Assembly: GCA_047974805.1 (NCBI GenBank) | Contig: JBKECS010000032.1 | Coordinates: 1-30,924 of the forward strand | DNA: 30,924 nucleotides | Source: JAJXUB01 sp047974805 | Lineage (GTDB): Bacteria; Actinomycetota; Actinomycetes; Actinomycetales; Dermatophilaceae | Reading direction: 5' to 3' | Part shown: positions 22,842-30,619 of the stretch, piece by piece | Layout of the letters: each line of letters begins with the position of its first letter | Position numbering within the stretch: position 1 is the stretch's first letter | Program-made: the position numbers and the translations under genes | The notes under the pieces: model-generated | What the model was told of the DNA's origin: nothing | Databases searched by the model: none | What the model saw: only the letters and a program-made list of their open reading frames with translations

Positions 22842-23850
22842 AGGCGTCGATGTCGGCGTATGCGACCTGCCGCACCGGCTCAGGGGCCCGGCTGATCGCC
22901 AGCGACGAGCGGGCCAGCTCGGCCAGTTCCTTGTCGCCGAAGCCGTGCACGGTTCGGGCCGCCGCGTACTGGTCGACCAGCCGTGAGCCGAAGAGCAGGG
23001 GGTCGTCGGCGCCAAGGGACAGTGCGGCGCCCGCTTCGACGAGAGCAGGCAGGGGTACCTGCTCCAGGGTGGGATAGACGCCGAGGGCGACGTTCGAACC
23101 GGGACACACCTCAAGCCCGACCCCGGCGGTGATCAGCGCGTCGAGCACCGCCGAATCCTCGACCGAACGGACGCCGTGGCCGAGCCGGTCCGGCGCCAGC
23201 GTGGCCAGGGTGGTGGCGACGGCGTCGGCACCGAGCAATTCTCCGGCATGCGGCGTGGAGGCCAGCCCGGCGCGCGTGGCAATCCGGAATGCCGCAGCGA
23301 ACTCGGCGGTCTCGCCGCGACGTTCGTCGTTGGACAGACCGAATCCCACGACCGTCCCCGGGCCCGACCCAGCGTGCCGAGCAGCCAACCGGGCCAACGC
23401 GCGAGCATCCAGGGGATGACGGATCCGGGATGCCGCCACGACGACGGCGACCTGCGTCGGCCCGGAGGATGAGACGGCAGCGGCCTCGTCCAGGATGATC
23501 TCCAAGGTGGGGGTGATGCCACCCAGCCGGGCGGCATACGAGGTCGGGTCGACCTGCAGTTCTAGCCAGCGGGAACCCTCGGCCGCGTCATCGGCCGCTG
23601 CTTCGCGTACTACCCGACGCAGGTCCTCCTCGTCCTGGACGCAGGCACGGGCGGCGTCATAGAGCCGTTGGAAGCGGAACCAGCCCCGTTCGTCGCGTGC
23701 GGACAGCTGGGGTGGCCATTGGGTGAGCAGGGCCTCGGGCAGGCGAAGGGCGTGCTTGTCGGCCAGCTCCCGAATTGTGCTGATCCGGGTTGAGCCGGTG
23801 AAGTGCAGGTGAAGGTGCGCCTTCGGCAGCGCGGTCAGGTCGCGGCTCAC
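22822..23850 (-). CDS. add: Adenosine deaminase family protein
   Basis: The 342-residue TIM-barrel amidohydrolase has the metal and catalytic motifs of adenosine deaminase: KAHLHLHFTGS (HxH), FGLSNDE, STPHAGE (catalytic Glu), LGHGVRS and SLGADDPLLFG. It would deaminate adenosine to inosine for purine salvage; adenine or a modified nucleoside remain possible because FTG and GAD replace the more usual LDG and NTD. The GTG at 23850 overlaps the stop of the upstream acidic protein (GTGA), so the two are translationally coupled. A longer start would run into that gene. Confidence 0.85.
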   Translation of the reverse strand: MSRDLTALPKAHLHLHFTGSTRISTIRELADKHALRLPEALLTQWPPQLSARDERGWFRFQRLYDAARACVQDEEDLRRVVREAAADDAAEGSRWLELQVDPTSYAARLGGITPTLEIILDEAAAVSSSGPTQVAVVVAASRIRHPLDARALARLAARHAGSGPGTVVGFGLSNDERRGETAEFAAAFRIATRAGLASTPHAGELLGADAVATTLATLAPDRLGHGVRSVEDSAVLDALITAGVGLEVCPGSNVALGVYPTLEQVPLPALVEAGAALSLGADDPLLFGSRLVDQYAAARTVHGFGDKELAELARSSLAISRAPEPVRQVAYADIDAWLAAPA

Positions 23851-24281
23851 TCGTCCTCGACGATGTGGATCGCGGCCTCTTCCGCCGAGGCCGCACCGCC
23901 GTCGATGCCGACATCGTGCGCCCACGCTTCGGCAGTGTCATCGCCGTGGGCGCCTTCGTCGTCGGCCACCAGTCGGCCGGAGCGACGGGTGCCGACCTCT
24001 TCGTCCAACCGACCGGACCAGTCCTCGTCGGCGAACCCGTCGCCAGCGTCATCGTCCTCTTCACTGAAGCGGGCGTTGGGGTCCCGCTCGGCCTCAGCCT
24101 CGCGTTGGTCGATGGTCTCGTGGCCGGCGAACCCCTCCCGGTATCCGGGCGGCGGGTAGTCTGGCACTGTGTAGCCGGTATCCAACGGGTCGTCTACTCC
24201 CGTGTCGATGAGGGTGTCTTCGGGGCCTAGCTGGTCATCGTCTGATTCGTAGCCGTCGTAGTAGCCGTCGTCCTGGGACAT
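23847..24281 (-). CDS. Acidic DUF5709-family protein
   Basis: The 144-residue, very acidic protein (MSQDDGYYDGYESDDDQLGPEDTLIDT...) resembles the actinobacterial DUF5709 family, for which no function is known. Recognisable blocks are YTVPDYPPPGYREGF, ETIDQREAEAERDPN and the Asp/Glu-rich C-terminus. No signal peptide or membrane helix. The ATG at 24281 has GAGGTG about 6 bp upstream; an in-frame GTG at 24290 overlaps that site and is less likely. It is coupled to the adenosine deaminase gene, although nothing in its sequence suggests a purine-related role. A TTGACA occurs on the minus strand at 24354-24349 without a clear -10. Confidence 0.8.
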   Translation of the reverse strand: MSQDDGYYDGYESDDDQLGPEDTLIDTGVDDPLDTGYTVPDYPPPGYREGFAGHETIDQREAEAERDPNARFSEEDDDAGDGFADEDWSGRLDEEVGTRRSGRLVADDEGAHGDDTAEAWAHDVGIDGGAASAEEAAIHIVEDE

Positions 24282-24362
24282 CGAAGACACCTCACTGACG
24301 TTTCGTCGGATCGGCGCCGCGCCGCTCGTGGCACCGAGCCATCCACACTGTCAAGAACGACT

Positions 24363-25667
24363 CTACGCGCGCGAATCGAGCAGATGCTCTGCCGCGGCCA
24401 ATGCGATGCAGATGGCGACGCCGGCCATGGCGGCTTGTACCTCGGCCAGCACCGGAAAGCTCGGTGCCAGCCGGATATTGGTGTCGTGCGGGTCGGTGCC
24501 GTGGGGAAAGGAGGCCCCTGCCGGGGTGAGGATTATCCCGGCTTCTTTGGCCAGCTGTACGACCCGGGCCGCGGTGCCGGGAAGGACGTCGACGGAGACA
24601 AAATACCCGCCGATGGGGTTCGTCCAGCTAGCGATGCCCAAGCCGGCCAGGCCTCGTTCGAGTGTCTCCTGCACGGCGGCGAACTTCGGCGCCAGGATTG
24701 CCTTGTGGCTGGTCATGTGGTCGCGGACCCCCTGGGCGTTCCCGAAGAACTCCACGTGGCGCTGCTGGTTGACCCGGTCGGGTCCGATGGAGGCGTACTG
24801 CTGGTGGCTGACGTACCACTCGGCGTTGTCTACCGATGCAGCCAGGAAGGCGACGCCGGCGCCGGCGAAGGTGATCTTGGAGGTGGAGGCGAACATCAAC
24901 GGGCGATGGGGTCGACCTGCCGCGCTCGCCAGCGAGAGGATGTCCGCCGACTTTGCCTCATCCTCGGTGAGGTGGTGGAGGGCATACGCGTTGTCCCAGA
25001 AGATCTTGAAGTCCGGTGCAGCGGTCGGCATCGCGGCGAGCCGTGCCGCGACGTCCTGGGAGACCACTGATCCAGCCGGGTTGGCATAGGTGGGCACGAT
25101 CCACATGCCCTTGATGTTCGGGTCGTCCTTGACTAGCGCCTCGACCTGCTCGATGTCGGGACCATCATCGAGCATCGGCACGGTCACCATGGTGATGCCG
25201 TGATGGGCGAGCATGGTGAAGTGCCGGTCATAGCCAGGGACGGGACAGATGAAGGTCACGTTCTCCTGCTCGCCCCACGGCCGCTCGCTATCGACGCCGC
25301 CGAACATTAAGAGGTCCACGAGGCACTCGTGCATCATTGTCAATGAGGAGTTGCCCCCCGCGATGACCTGCTCCGGGCGCACCCAGAGCAACTCGGCAAA
25401 GATCTCGCGGAGCTCACGCACCCCGTGGAGACCGGCCAACCCGCCGTAGTTGCGCACATCGGCGCCGTCGGCGTCGAGGACCGCGGTCGGCAGCCGCAAC
25501 AGCCCATTGGCCAGATCCAGCTGCTCGGCGGATGGCTTGCCCCTGGTGAGGTCGAGCTTCAGGCCGGCGGCCCGCACCTTTTCGTATCCGTTGAGCTGCT
25601 CTTGGTGGAAGTCCTGCAACTGCACGCGGGTACGGTCGGCCAGCGGAATGTGGATCGTGTCGCTCAC
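24363..25667 (-). CDS. Aspartate aminotransferase, Rv3722c-type (subgroup 1c)
   Basis: The 434-residue PLP enzyme resembles mycobacterial Rv3722c and corynebacterial AspT. LTRGKPSAEQLDLANGLL, NYGGLAGLHGVRELREIFAE, AGGNSSLTMMH, VPTYANPAGS, FWDNAYALHHL and the PLP lysine K264 in STSKITFAGAG are visible, followed by the Arg in NIRLAPSFP for carboxylate binding. It should interconvert aspartate/2-oxoglutarate and oxaloacetate/glutamate. The GTG at 25667 gives a product of normal length; no Shine-Dalgarno sequence is visible. The length and motifs differ from classical AspC, so the family call is firm while exact amino-acid range is inferred. Confidence 0.88.
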   Translation of the reverse strand: MSDTIHIPLADRTRVQLQDFHQEQLNGYEKVRAAGLKLDLTRGKPSAEQLDLANGLLRLPTAVLDADGADVRNYGGLAGLHGVRELREIFAELLWVRPEQVIAGGNSSLTMMHECLVDLLMFGGVDSERPWGEQENVTFICPVPGYDRHFTMLAHHGITMVTVPMLDDGPDIEQVEALVKDDPNIKGMWIVPTYANPAGSVVSQDVAARLAAMPTAAPDFKIFWDNAYALHHLTEDEAKSADILSLASAAGRPHRPLMFASTSKITFAGAGVAFLAASVDNAEWYVSHQQYASIGPDRVNQQRHVEFFGNAQGVRDHMTSHKAILAPKFAAVQETLERGLAGLGIASWTNPIGGYFVSVDVLPGTAARVVQLAKEAGIILTPAGASFPHGTDPHDTNIRLAPSFPVLAEVQAAMAGVAICIALAAAEHLLDSRA

Positions 25668-25865
25668 CCGAACATCGTCTCACCGTCAGGCGTTCGCGCG
25701 CTCGCCTTCCCGACCTGCGGTTGCTTCCTTTATCTGTGCCCCCGTCGACGAGTTCGCGCCTGATACCGGAACTCCCGTATGCTGTCCTCTCGGTGATGGC
25801 ACCAGGCTTTCGGCCTGCCCGCACTCACCCCCCGGGAACGCATCCCACCCAACGGGTCGTTCCAT

Positions 25866-25938
25866 AGGGCAGTGGCTCAATTGGTAGAGCACCGGTCTCC
25901 AAAACCGGCGGTTGGGGGTTCGAGTCCCTCCTGCCCTG
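25866..25938 (+). tRNA. tRNA-Trp(CCA)
   Basis: Acceptor AGGGCAG/CTGCCCT, D stem GCTC/GAGC, anticodon stem CCGGT/ACCGG around CTCCAAA (anticodon CCA), T stem GGGGG/CCCTC with loop TTCGAGT. CCA is not encoded. It sits 73 bp before secE, the usual actinobacterial position. A hairpin CCCTG-CGTCG-CAGGG overlaps its 3' end and could mark the processing or termination point. TATGCT at 25778-25783 is a possible -10 upstream. Confidence 0.96.
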
Positions 25939-26011
25939 CGTCGCAGGGATCAACGATCCAGCCCATCGGCACTGCGGTGATCAGCAACGAGATTCGAGGA
26001 GAGAGACTGAC

Positions 26012-26275
26012 GTGACGAACGTGGGAGCGACGTCCCGCGGATCGCGGCCATCGGGTCGAGCCGGTTCGGACCGAAACGCGGTCGCGCGGTTGTTTGCCTC
26101 CATCGGGCTCTACATCAGCCAGATCCTCGATGAATTGCGCAAGGTGGTCCGGCCGACCCGGTCGGAGTTGTGGAATTACACCCTCGTAGTCATCGTCTTC
26201 GTGCTGATCGTCATCGGGGTCGTCTCGGTGCTGGACTTCGGCTTCAGTCACCTGGTCGCCTGGGCTTTTGGCTAG
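26012..26275 (+). CDS. secE: Preprotein translocase subunit SecE
   Basis: The 87-residue protein has a basic N-terminus, the conserved amphipathic segment FASIGLYISQILDELRKVVRPTRSELW and one membrane helix (YTLVVIVFVLIVIGVVSVLDF). It clamps SecY in the Sec translocon. The GTG at 26012 is preceded by GAGGAGAGAG. nusG follows 87 bp downstream, the standard secE-nusG pairing. Confidence 0.96.
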   Translation: MTNVGATSRGSRPSGRAGSDRNAVARLFASIGLYISQILDELRKVVRPTRSELWNYTLVVIVFVLIVIGVVSVLDFGFSHLVAWAFG

Positions 26276-26362
26276 GGCTCCCGACCTCAAGCGCGCCCCG
26301 GGCGGCAACCGGCACAACGACAGCTCGACCAACAACGACAGCAGCAGGAAGCAGGCCAAGAC

Positions 26363-27265
26363 GTGTCCGACCAGTGGACCTCCACCGATGGCGCCGACGA
26401 CGAAACTCCGCCGACCCTCGTGGTGGACGAGGTCATCGTGCCCGGCCCGCGCGACGCGGATGTCGTCGAGGGCGAGGTGACTCCAGCCGAGGAGACGCTC
26501 CTGCGGGGCGAACAAGATGCCCAGGCCGCCTTCGGTGGCGTCATTGACGAGATTGCGGAGAACGAGTCGGAGCCAGCACCCGCAGCTGAGGTGGCGCCGG
26601 CTGTGGCGTCCACCGGGCCCGGCGACTCGGACGGAGACGTCGTGCCGGACGTCGACCCGGTCCAAGCCTTCAAGGACGAGTTGACGAGCAAGTTCGGCGA
26701 CTGGTACGTCATCCACAGCTACGCCGGCTACGAGAACCGGGTCAAGGCGAATCTGGAATCGCGAACCTCCAGCCTGAACATGGAGGACTACATCTTCGAG
26801 GTGGCCGTCCCGATGGAGGAGGTCACTGAGATCAAGAACGGTCAGCGCAAGCTGGTGCGCCGAGTCCGCATCCCCGGCTATGTCCTGGTCCGGATGGATC
26901 TGACGGACGAGTCCTGGGGCGCCGTACGGCATACCCCGGGGGTGACCGGCTTCGTCGGCAACGCTCACCAGCCGGTTCCGCTGACCCTTGACGAGGTATT
27001 CAGCATGCTCAAGCCGGCCGACCTGCAGACCCCTGTCGCGGCCGCAACCGCCGGGGCGACCGGGCCGGGCGAGGCCAGCGGCGAGGTCGCCCACGTGGAC
27101 TTCGAGGTCGGCGAATCCGTCACCGTGATGGATGGCCCGTTCGAGACCTTGCCCGCGACGATCTCCGAGATCAACGCCGATACCCAGAAGCTGAAGGTTC
27201 TGGTGTCCATCTTCGGCCGGGAAACCCCGGTCGAGCTGTCGTTCAACCAGGTCGCCAAGATCTGA
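26363..27265 (+). CDS. nusG: Transcription termination/antitermination factor NusG
   Basis: The 300-residue protein has an acidic, Ala/Pro-rich N-terminal extension of about 110 residues typical of actinobacteria, the NGN domain (DWYVIHSYAGYENRVKANLE; RRVRIPGYVLVRM; RHTPGVTGFVG) and a KOW domain at the C-terminus (ESVTVMDGPFETLPATISEI...FNQVAKI). It binds RNA polymerase and links it to ribosome or Rho. A linker (TPVAAATAGATGPGEASGEV) separates NGN and KOW. The GTG at 26363 is used; no better start lies inside the extension. Confidence 0.96.
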   Translation: MSDQWTSTDGADDETPPTLVVDEVIVPGPRDADVVEGEVTPAEETLLRGEQDAQAAFGGVIDEIAENESEPAPAAEVAPAVASTGPGDSDGDVVPDVDPVQAFKDELTSKFGDWYVIHSYAGYENRVKANLESRTSSLNMEDYIFEVAVPMEEVTEIKNGQRKLVRRVRIPGYVLVRMDLTDESWGAVRHTPGVTGFVGNAHQPVPLTLDEVFSMLKPADLQTPVAAATAGATGPGEASGEVAHVDFEVGESVTVMDGPFETLPATISEINADTQKLKVLVSIFGRETPVELSFNQVAKI

Positions 27266-27335
27266 CTCGAACCGCAGCACCCGCAACCGGGTCATCGCCC
27301 GAGGCGTCGGCCCAATACCCACGAAAAGGACAGTC

Positions 27336-27767
27336 ATGCCCCCCAAGAAGAAGATCTCCGGCTTCATCAAGCTGCAGATCCAGGCCGGTGCGGCTACGCC
27401 CGCCCCGCCCGTCGGTCCCGCGCTCGGTCAGCACGGGGTCAACATCATGGAGTTCGTCAAGGCCTACAACGCGGCGACAGAATCCCAGCGCGGCAACGTC
27501 ATCCCGGTGGAAATCACCGTCTACGAGGACCGCTCGTTCACCTTCGTCACCAAGACTCCGCCGGCTGCTGAGCTGATCAAGAAGGCCGCCGGGATCCCTA
27601 AGGGTTCTGGTGAGCCACACGTGAACAAGGTTGCCAACCTGACTGCGGATCAAGTCCGCGAGATCGCGCAGCAGAAGTTCGAAGACCTCAACGCCAACGA
27701 CATCGACCAGGCCATGAAGATCATTGCCGGGACTGCCCGCTCCATGGGCGTGACCGTCAGCGACTGA
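27336..27767 (+). CDS. rplK: 50S ribosomal protein L11
   Basis: The 143-residue protein has typical L11 motifs: KKKISGFIKLQIQAGAATP, PPVGPALGQHGVNIMEFVKAYN, FVTKTPPAAELIKKAAGI and the C-terminal GTARSMGVTV. It binds the GTPase-associated region of 23S rRNA. AAAAGGA lies about 6 bp before the ATG. rplA follows after a 142-bp leader, with the two probably in one transcript. Confidence 0.98.
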   Translation: MPPKKKISGFIKLQIQAGAATPAPPVGPALGQHGVNIMEFVKAYNAATESQRGNVIPVEITVYEDRSFTFVTKTPPAAELIKKAAGIPKGSGEPHVNKVANLTADQVREIAQQKFEDLNANDIDQAMKIIAGTARSMGVTVSD

Positions 27768-27849
27768 ATCGCCACAACCAGGCAGGTGCGTCGTATGCCG
27801 CAACCGGCATCGCGCATTTATGCACCGGATCCCCGACGGACCCGGTGAC

Positions 27850-27878
27850 GTGGGAGAGCCAGCTTCGGCTCGCACCAC
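27850..27878 (+). ncRNA. Hairpin upstream of rplA, candidate L1 autoregulatory site
   Basis: GTGG (27850-27853) and CCAC (27875-27878) enclose a small internal loop and an inner stem GAGCC/GGCTC with loop AGCTTC. The arrangement GTGGGAG...GCACCAC resembles the L1-binding stem of 23S rRNA and of L1 operon leaders, where free L1 represses translation. It lies 31 nt before the rplA ATG. The structure is seen; the function is inferred by resemblance. Confidence 0.45.
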
Positions 27879-27909
27879 AACTCCGTAGTCAACTCTTCAG
27901 GAGCGCATC

Positions 27910-28626
27910 ATGAAGCACAGCAAGAACTATCGGGCCGCGGCCGAGAAGATCGACAGCGCGCGTTTGTACTCTCCGTTGGAAGCTGTTCGGCTGGCCAAGG
28001 ACGGCGCCAAGGCTAAATACGACGAGACCGTCGAAGTCGCCTTCCGTCTTGGGATCGATCCCCGCAAGGCCGACCAAATGGTCCGCGGCACGGTCAACCT
28101 GCCCAACGGCACCGGCAAGACCGCGCGGGTGCTCGTATTCGCCAACGGCGACAAGGCTGAGGCAGCCCGCGAGGCCGGCGCCGATTATGTGGGCAGCGAT
28201 GAGTTGCTCGACAAGGTCGCCGGCGGCTGGCTGGACTTCGACGCCGTCGTGGCCACCCCGGATCTCATGGGCAAGGTCGGTCGACTCGGCAAGGTGCTGG
28301 GACCCCGGGGGCTGATGCCCAACCCCAAGACCGGCACTGTCACCATGGACACGGCCAAGGCCGTCTCGGACATCAAGGGCGGCAAGATCGAGTTCCGGGC
28401 CGACAAGCACGCCAACTTGCACTTCATCATCGGCAAGGCATCCTTCTCCGAGTCGGCGCTGGTGGAGAACTACGCCGCTGCGCTCGATGAGGTCCTGCGG
28501 CTGAAGCCGTCGGCGTCCAAGGGCCGGTACATCATGAAGGGCACGATGAGCACGACGTTGGGCCCCGGTATCCCGCTGGATGTCAACAAGACGCGAAACC
28601 TCAGCGACGACGACTCTGCCGCCTGA
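27910..28626 (+). CDS. rplA: 50S ribosomal protein L1
   Basis: The 238-residue protein shows L1 signatures: KNYRAAAEKIDSARLYSPLEA at the N-terminus, VNLPNGTGKTARVLVFA, and the signature block LGKVLGPRGLMPNPKTGTV. It binds 23S rRNA at the L1 stalk. CAGGAG lies 6-7 bp before the ATG. A strong hairpin 20 bp after the stop ends the rplKA transcript. Confidence 0.98.
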   Translation: MKHSKNYRAAAEKIDSARLYSPLEAVRLAKDGAKAKYDETVEVAFRLGIDPRKADQMVRGTVNLPNGTGKTARVLVFANGDKAEAAREAGADYVGSDELLDKVAGGWLDFDAVVATPDLMGKVGRLGKVLGPRGLMPNPKTGTVTMDTAKAVSDIKGGKIEFRADKHANLHFIIGKASFSESALVENYAAALDEVLRLKPSASKGRYIMKGTMSTTLGPGIPLDVNKTRNLSDDDSAA

Positions 28627-28645
28627 GCAGACCCGCTCGCCGCTG

Positions 28646-28682
28646 TCGGGCCCGGATCCAGATGCGCTGGCTCCGGGCCCGA
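28646..28682 (+). terminator. Terminator after rplA
   Basis: Perfect 11-bp arms TCGGGCCCGGA (28646-28656) and TCCGGGCCCGA (28672-28682) continue inward, after a single mismatch, with CCAG/CTGG. It is a stable G+C-rich stem shortly after the rplA stop, with no T-run behind it. Confidence 0.75.
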
Positions 28683-28794
28683 TGCGTTCTCGTGTGCGAT
28701 GAGCTACACCGCGGCCCCCTTGGCGCATCTGTCGCATTCATTGCGTAGGCTGCCTCTGGCGGGAACCGGTCCCGTCGGATTGGGAGGGATTGTT

Positions 28795-29604
28795 GTGAAG
28801 CGCTGGTTGACGGCCGGAATGTTGGGCGTGGCCCTTGTGGGCTCGGCGTGTGGTTCATCGGATGGAACATCGGATGGAGGATCGGCCGCAGGCGGCGAGA
28901 AACCTGCCATGGGGAGCACCGTGAGTCTCGCGGACCTGACCAAGTCCACGAGCGAGGCTATGAAGGCCAAGGGGACCGTTGCGGTCTCCTCGACCATCGG
29001 TGACGAAACCATGACGGGGCACTACGACTTCAGCGCCGACCCGGTGGCGTTCTCGATGAAGACGGAACAAAGCGGGGCAACGATGGACATGAGGTTCGTC
29101 GGCGGCAAGCTCTATGTCGGCGGCACGGCCGTGGCCAGCTCGCTCAAGGGCAAGTCGTGGATGGTCCTGGACCCCAACGACACGAGCAACCCCATGAGCC
29201 AGAGCCTGGCCCCGCTGTCCAAGACGTTGACCACGCTGAGCAATCCGAACGAACTGCTCGCCTCCGTCGGCGACGCCGAAGCCAAGGTCACCGCGGTGGA
29301 TGGAACCAACACGACCTACACCATCGAACTGACCGCCGCGCAGGTGCAGAAGCTCACCGATGACCTGACGACGAAGATGCTCGGAAGTTCGCCGACGTCC
29401 ACAGCCAGCGCCACGCCCGAGCCGCAGAAGGTGATCGAGACGGTCAACGGTGACGGCCTCCCGGTCAAGGTGGTCATGAACCAGCCCACCGGAGGTGCCA
29501 CTGAGGACATGGTCACCGAATACTCACAATGGGGTGCCTCCTTCGACGACCTGGCCGAGCCGCCGGCCGATCAGGTGATCTCCTCTGGCGACCTGATGCC
29601 CTGA
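28795..29604 (+). CDS. Putative lipoprotein, LppX/LprG-like
   Basis: The 269-residue protein begins VKRWLTAGMLGVALVGSACGSS: a basic N-terminus, hydrophobic core and lipobox-like VGSAC with Cys19, although Gly rather than Leu precedes SAC. A Ser/Gly-rich stretch follows and then a beta-rich body (VAVSSTIGDETMTGHYDFSADPVAFSMKT...MRFVGGKLYVGG) resembling LppX/LprG-type lipoproteins that bind lipids or have LolA-like folds. It would sit on the outer face of the membrane. The GTG at 28795 has GGGAGGGA 5 bp upstream; an upstream in-frame ATG at 28699 would hide the signal peptide. A lipoprotein between rplA and rplJ also occurs in other actinobacteria such as Streptomyces. Function unknown. Confidence 0.8.
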   Translation: MKRWLTAGMLGVALVGSACGSSDGTSDGGSAAGGEKPAMGSTVSLADLTKSTSEAMKAKGTVAVSSTIGDETMTGHYDFSADPVAFSMKTEQSGATMDMRFVGGKLYVGGTAVASSLKGKSWMVLDPNDTSNPMSQSLAPLSKTLTTLSNPNELLASVGDAEAKVTAVDGTNTTYTIELTAAQVQKLTDDLTTKMLGSSPTSTASATPEPQKVIETVNGDGLPVKVVMNQPTGGATEDMVTEYSQWGASFDDLAEPPADQVISSGDLMP

Positions 29605-29620
29605 CGCTTTCGCCCACGCC

Positions 29621-29664
29621 ACGTCACGGTGGGGTCCGTGCACGTCCCGACCCCACCGTGACGT
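29621..29664. terminator. Terminator after lipoprotein gene
   Basis: Perfect 16-bp arms ACGTCACGGTGGGGTC (29621-29636) and GACCCCACCGTGACGT (29649-29664) with a 12-nt loop, 16 bp after the stop. It separates the lipoprotein from the rplJL promoter and could act in both directions. Confidence 0.75.
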
Positions 29665-29685
29665 AGGGGCGGTAACACCGCCGAT

Positions 29686-29714
29686 TTGGACTCTCGGTTC
29701 AGCGCCCGTACCCT
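29686..29714 (+). promoter_or_regulatory. rplJL promoter
   Basis: TTGGAC (29686-29691) and TACCCT (29709-29714) are separated by exactly 17 bp, fitting a housekeeping sigma factor promoter with an actinobacterial TANNNT -10. A start near 29721 gives an mRNA leader of about 215 nt, consistent with an autoregulated L10 operon. Confidence 0.6.
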
Positions 29715-29935
29715 AGTACCCGACCAAAGACCGCCGGTCGTCACCCCCACTGCCCGCCAGTGACGGTGACCGAAGGCTCCGCAGGCAGCGGGCGACCAGC
29801 GCAGGCCGTGAGCGTGGTAGCAGCTACCTACATATGCGCCCCGGTGCCCTGCGCCGGGGCGTTCGTCATGTGGCGCCCCGCTGAACCGGATCGGCGGTCG
29901 TCGGCACACATCGATCACAAGCAAAGGAGGCGCAC
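29715..29935 (+). ncRNA. Putative L10 leader of rplJL
   Basis: The long leader before rplJ contains a strong stem CGCCCCGG/CCGGGGCG (29837-29844 and 29854-29861) and further G+C-rich pairing upstream. L10(L12)4 complexes repress rplJL by binding such leaders in many bacteria. I cannot confirm the L10 kink-turn by eye, so the assignment rests on position and length. Confidence 0.4.
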
Positions 29936-30538
29936 ATGGCTCGCTCCGACAAGGCTGGCACCATCGCCGAGTTGACGCAGAGGTTCCGCACCTCGAACGC
30001 TGCCGTCCTCACCGAGTACCGCGGCCTGACGGTCAAACAGATTTCCGATCTACGTGGTTCACTCCGGGGAAACGCCACGTATGCCGTGGTGAAGAACACG
30101 CTGACCGAACTCGCGGCCAAGGAAGCGGGGGTGACGGCCTTCGACGGTCAATTCGTCGGCCCGTCCGCGATCGCTTTCGTTGACGGAGATCCGGTCGAGG
30201 CTGCCAAAGGCCTGCGTGACTTCGCCAAGAACAATCCCCTGCTTGTCATCAAGGGCGGGGTCCTCGACGGCAAGGCACTCTCGGCGGAGGAAATCAACAA
30301 GCTCGCGGACTTGGAGTCTCGCGATGTGCTGCTCGCCAAGCTAGCCGGGGCGATGAACGCCTCGCTGGCCAAGGCCGTTTACCTGTTTGCGGCGCCGCTA
30401 TCGCAGGCAGCGCGGACGGTCGATGCGCTGCGCGCCCAGGTCGAGACGCAGGGACCGGCCACGCCGGCCGCACCGTCCGACACCACCGACGACGCCTCGG
30501 ACCCCAGCGCCGCTGGGGCGGGTGGCGACACCGAGTGA
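29936..30538 (+). CDS. rplJ: 50S ribosomal protein L10
   Basis: The 200-residue protein has the L10 sequence: KAGTIAELTQRFRTSNAAVLTEYRGLTVKQISDLR, YAVVKNTLTELAAKEAG, and GPSAIAFVDGDPVEAAKGLRDFAK, then the helical tail that binds L7/L12. An Ala/Pro/Asp-rich C-terminal extension of about 30 residues is actinobacterial. AAAGGAGG lies 7 bp before the ATG. rplL begins 81 bp downstream. Confidence 0.98.
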   Translation: MARSDKAGTIAELTQRFRTSNAAVLTEYRGLTVKQISDLRGSLRGNATYAVVKNTLTELAAKEAGVTAFDGQFVGPSAIAFVDGDPVEAAKGLRDFAKNNPLLVIKGGVLDGKALSAEEINKLADLESRDVLLAKLAGAMNASLAKAVYLFAAPLSQAARTVDALRAQVETQGPATPAAPSDTTDDASDPSAAGAGGDTE

Positions 30539-30619
30539 CCCGTTGACTGGTTCGGCTGTCACTCAACCCATGTAGTAGCGCCACTCACGGCATACGACAG
30601 ATACGAAAGGACGCCCATC

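Noticed and set aside
25877..27370. Long open frame on the minus strand across secE and nusG
   Set aside because: It lies opposite two certain genes and tRNA-Trp and its translation resembles no protein; such antisense frames are expected in GC-rich coding DNA.
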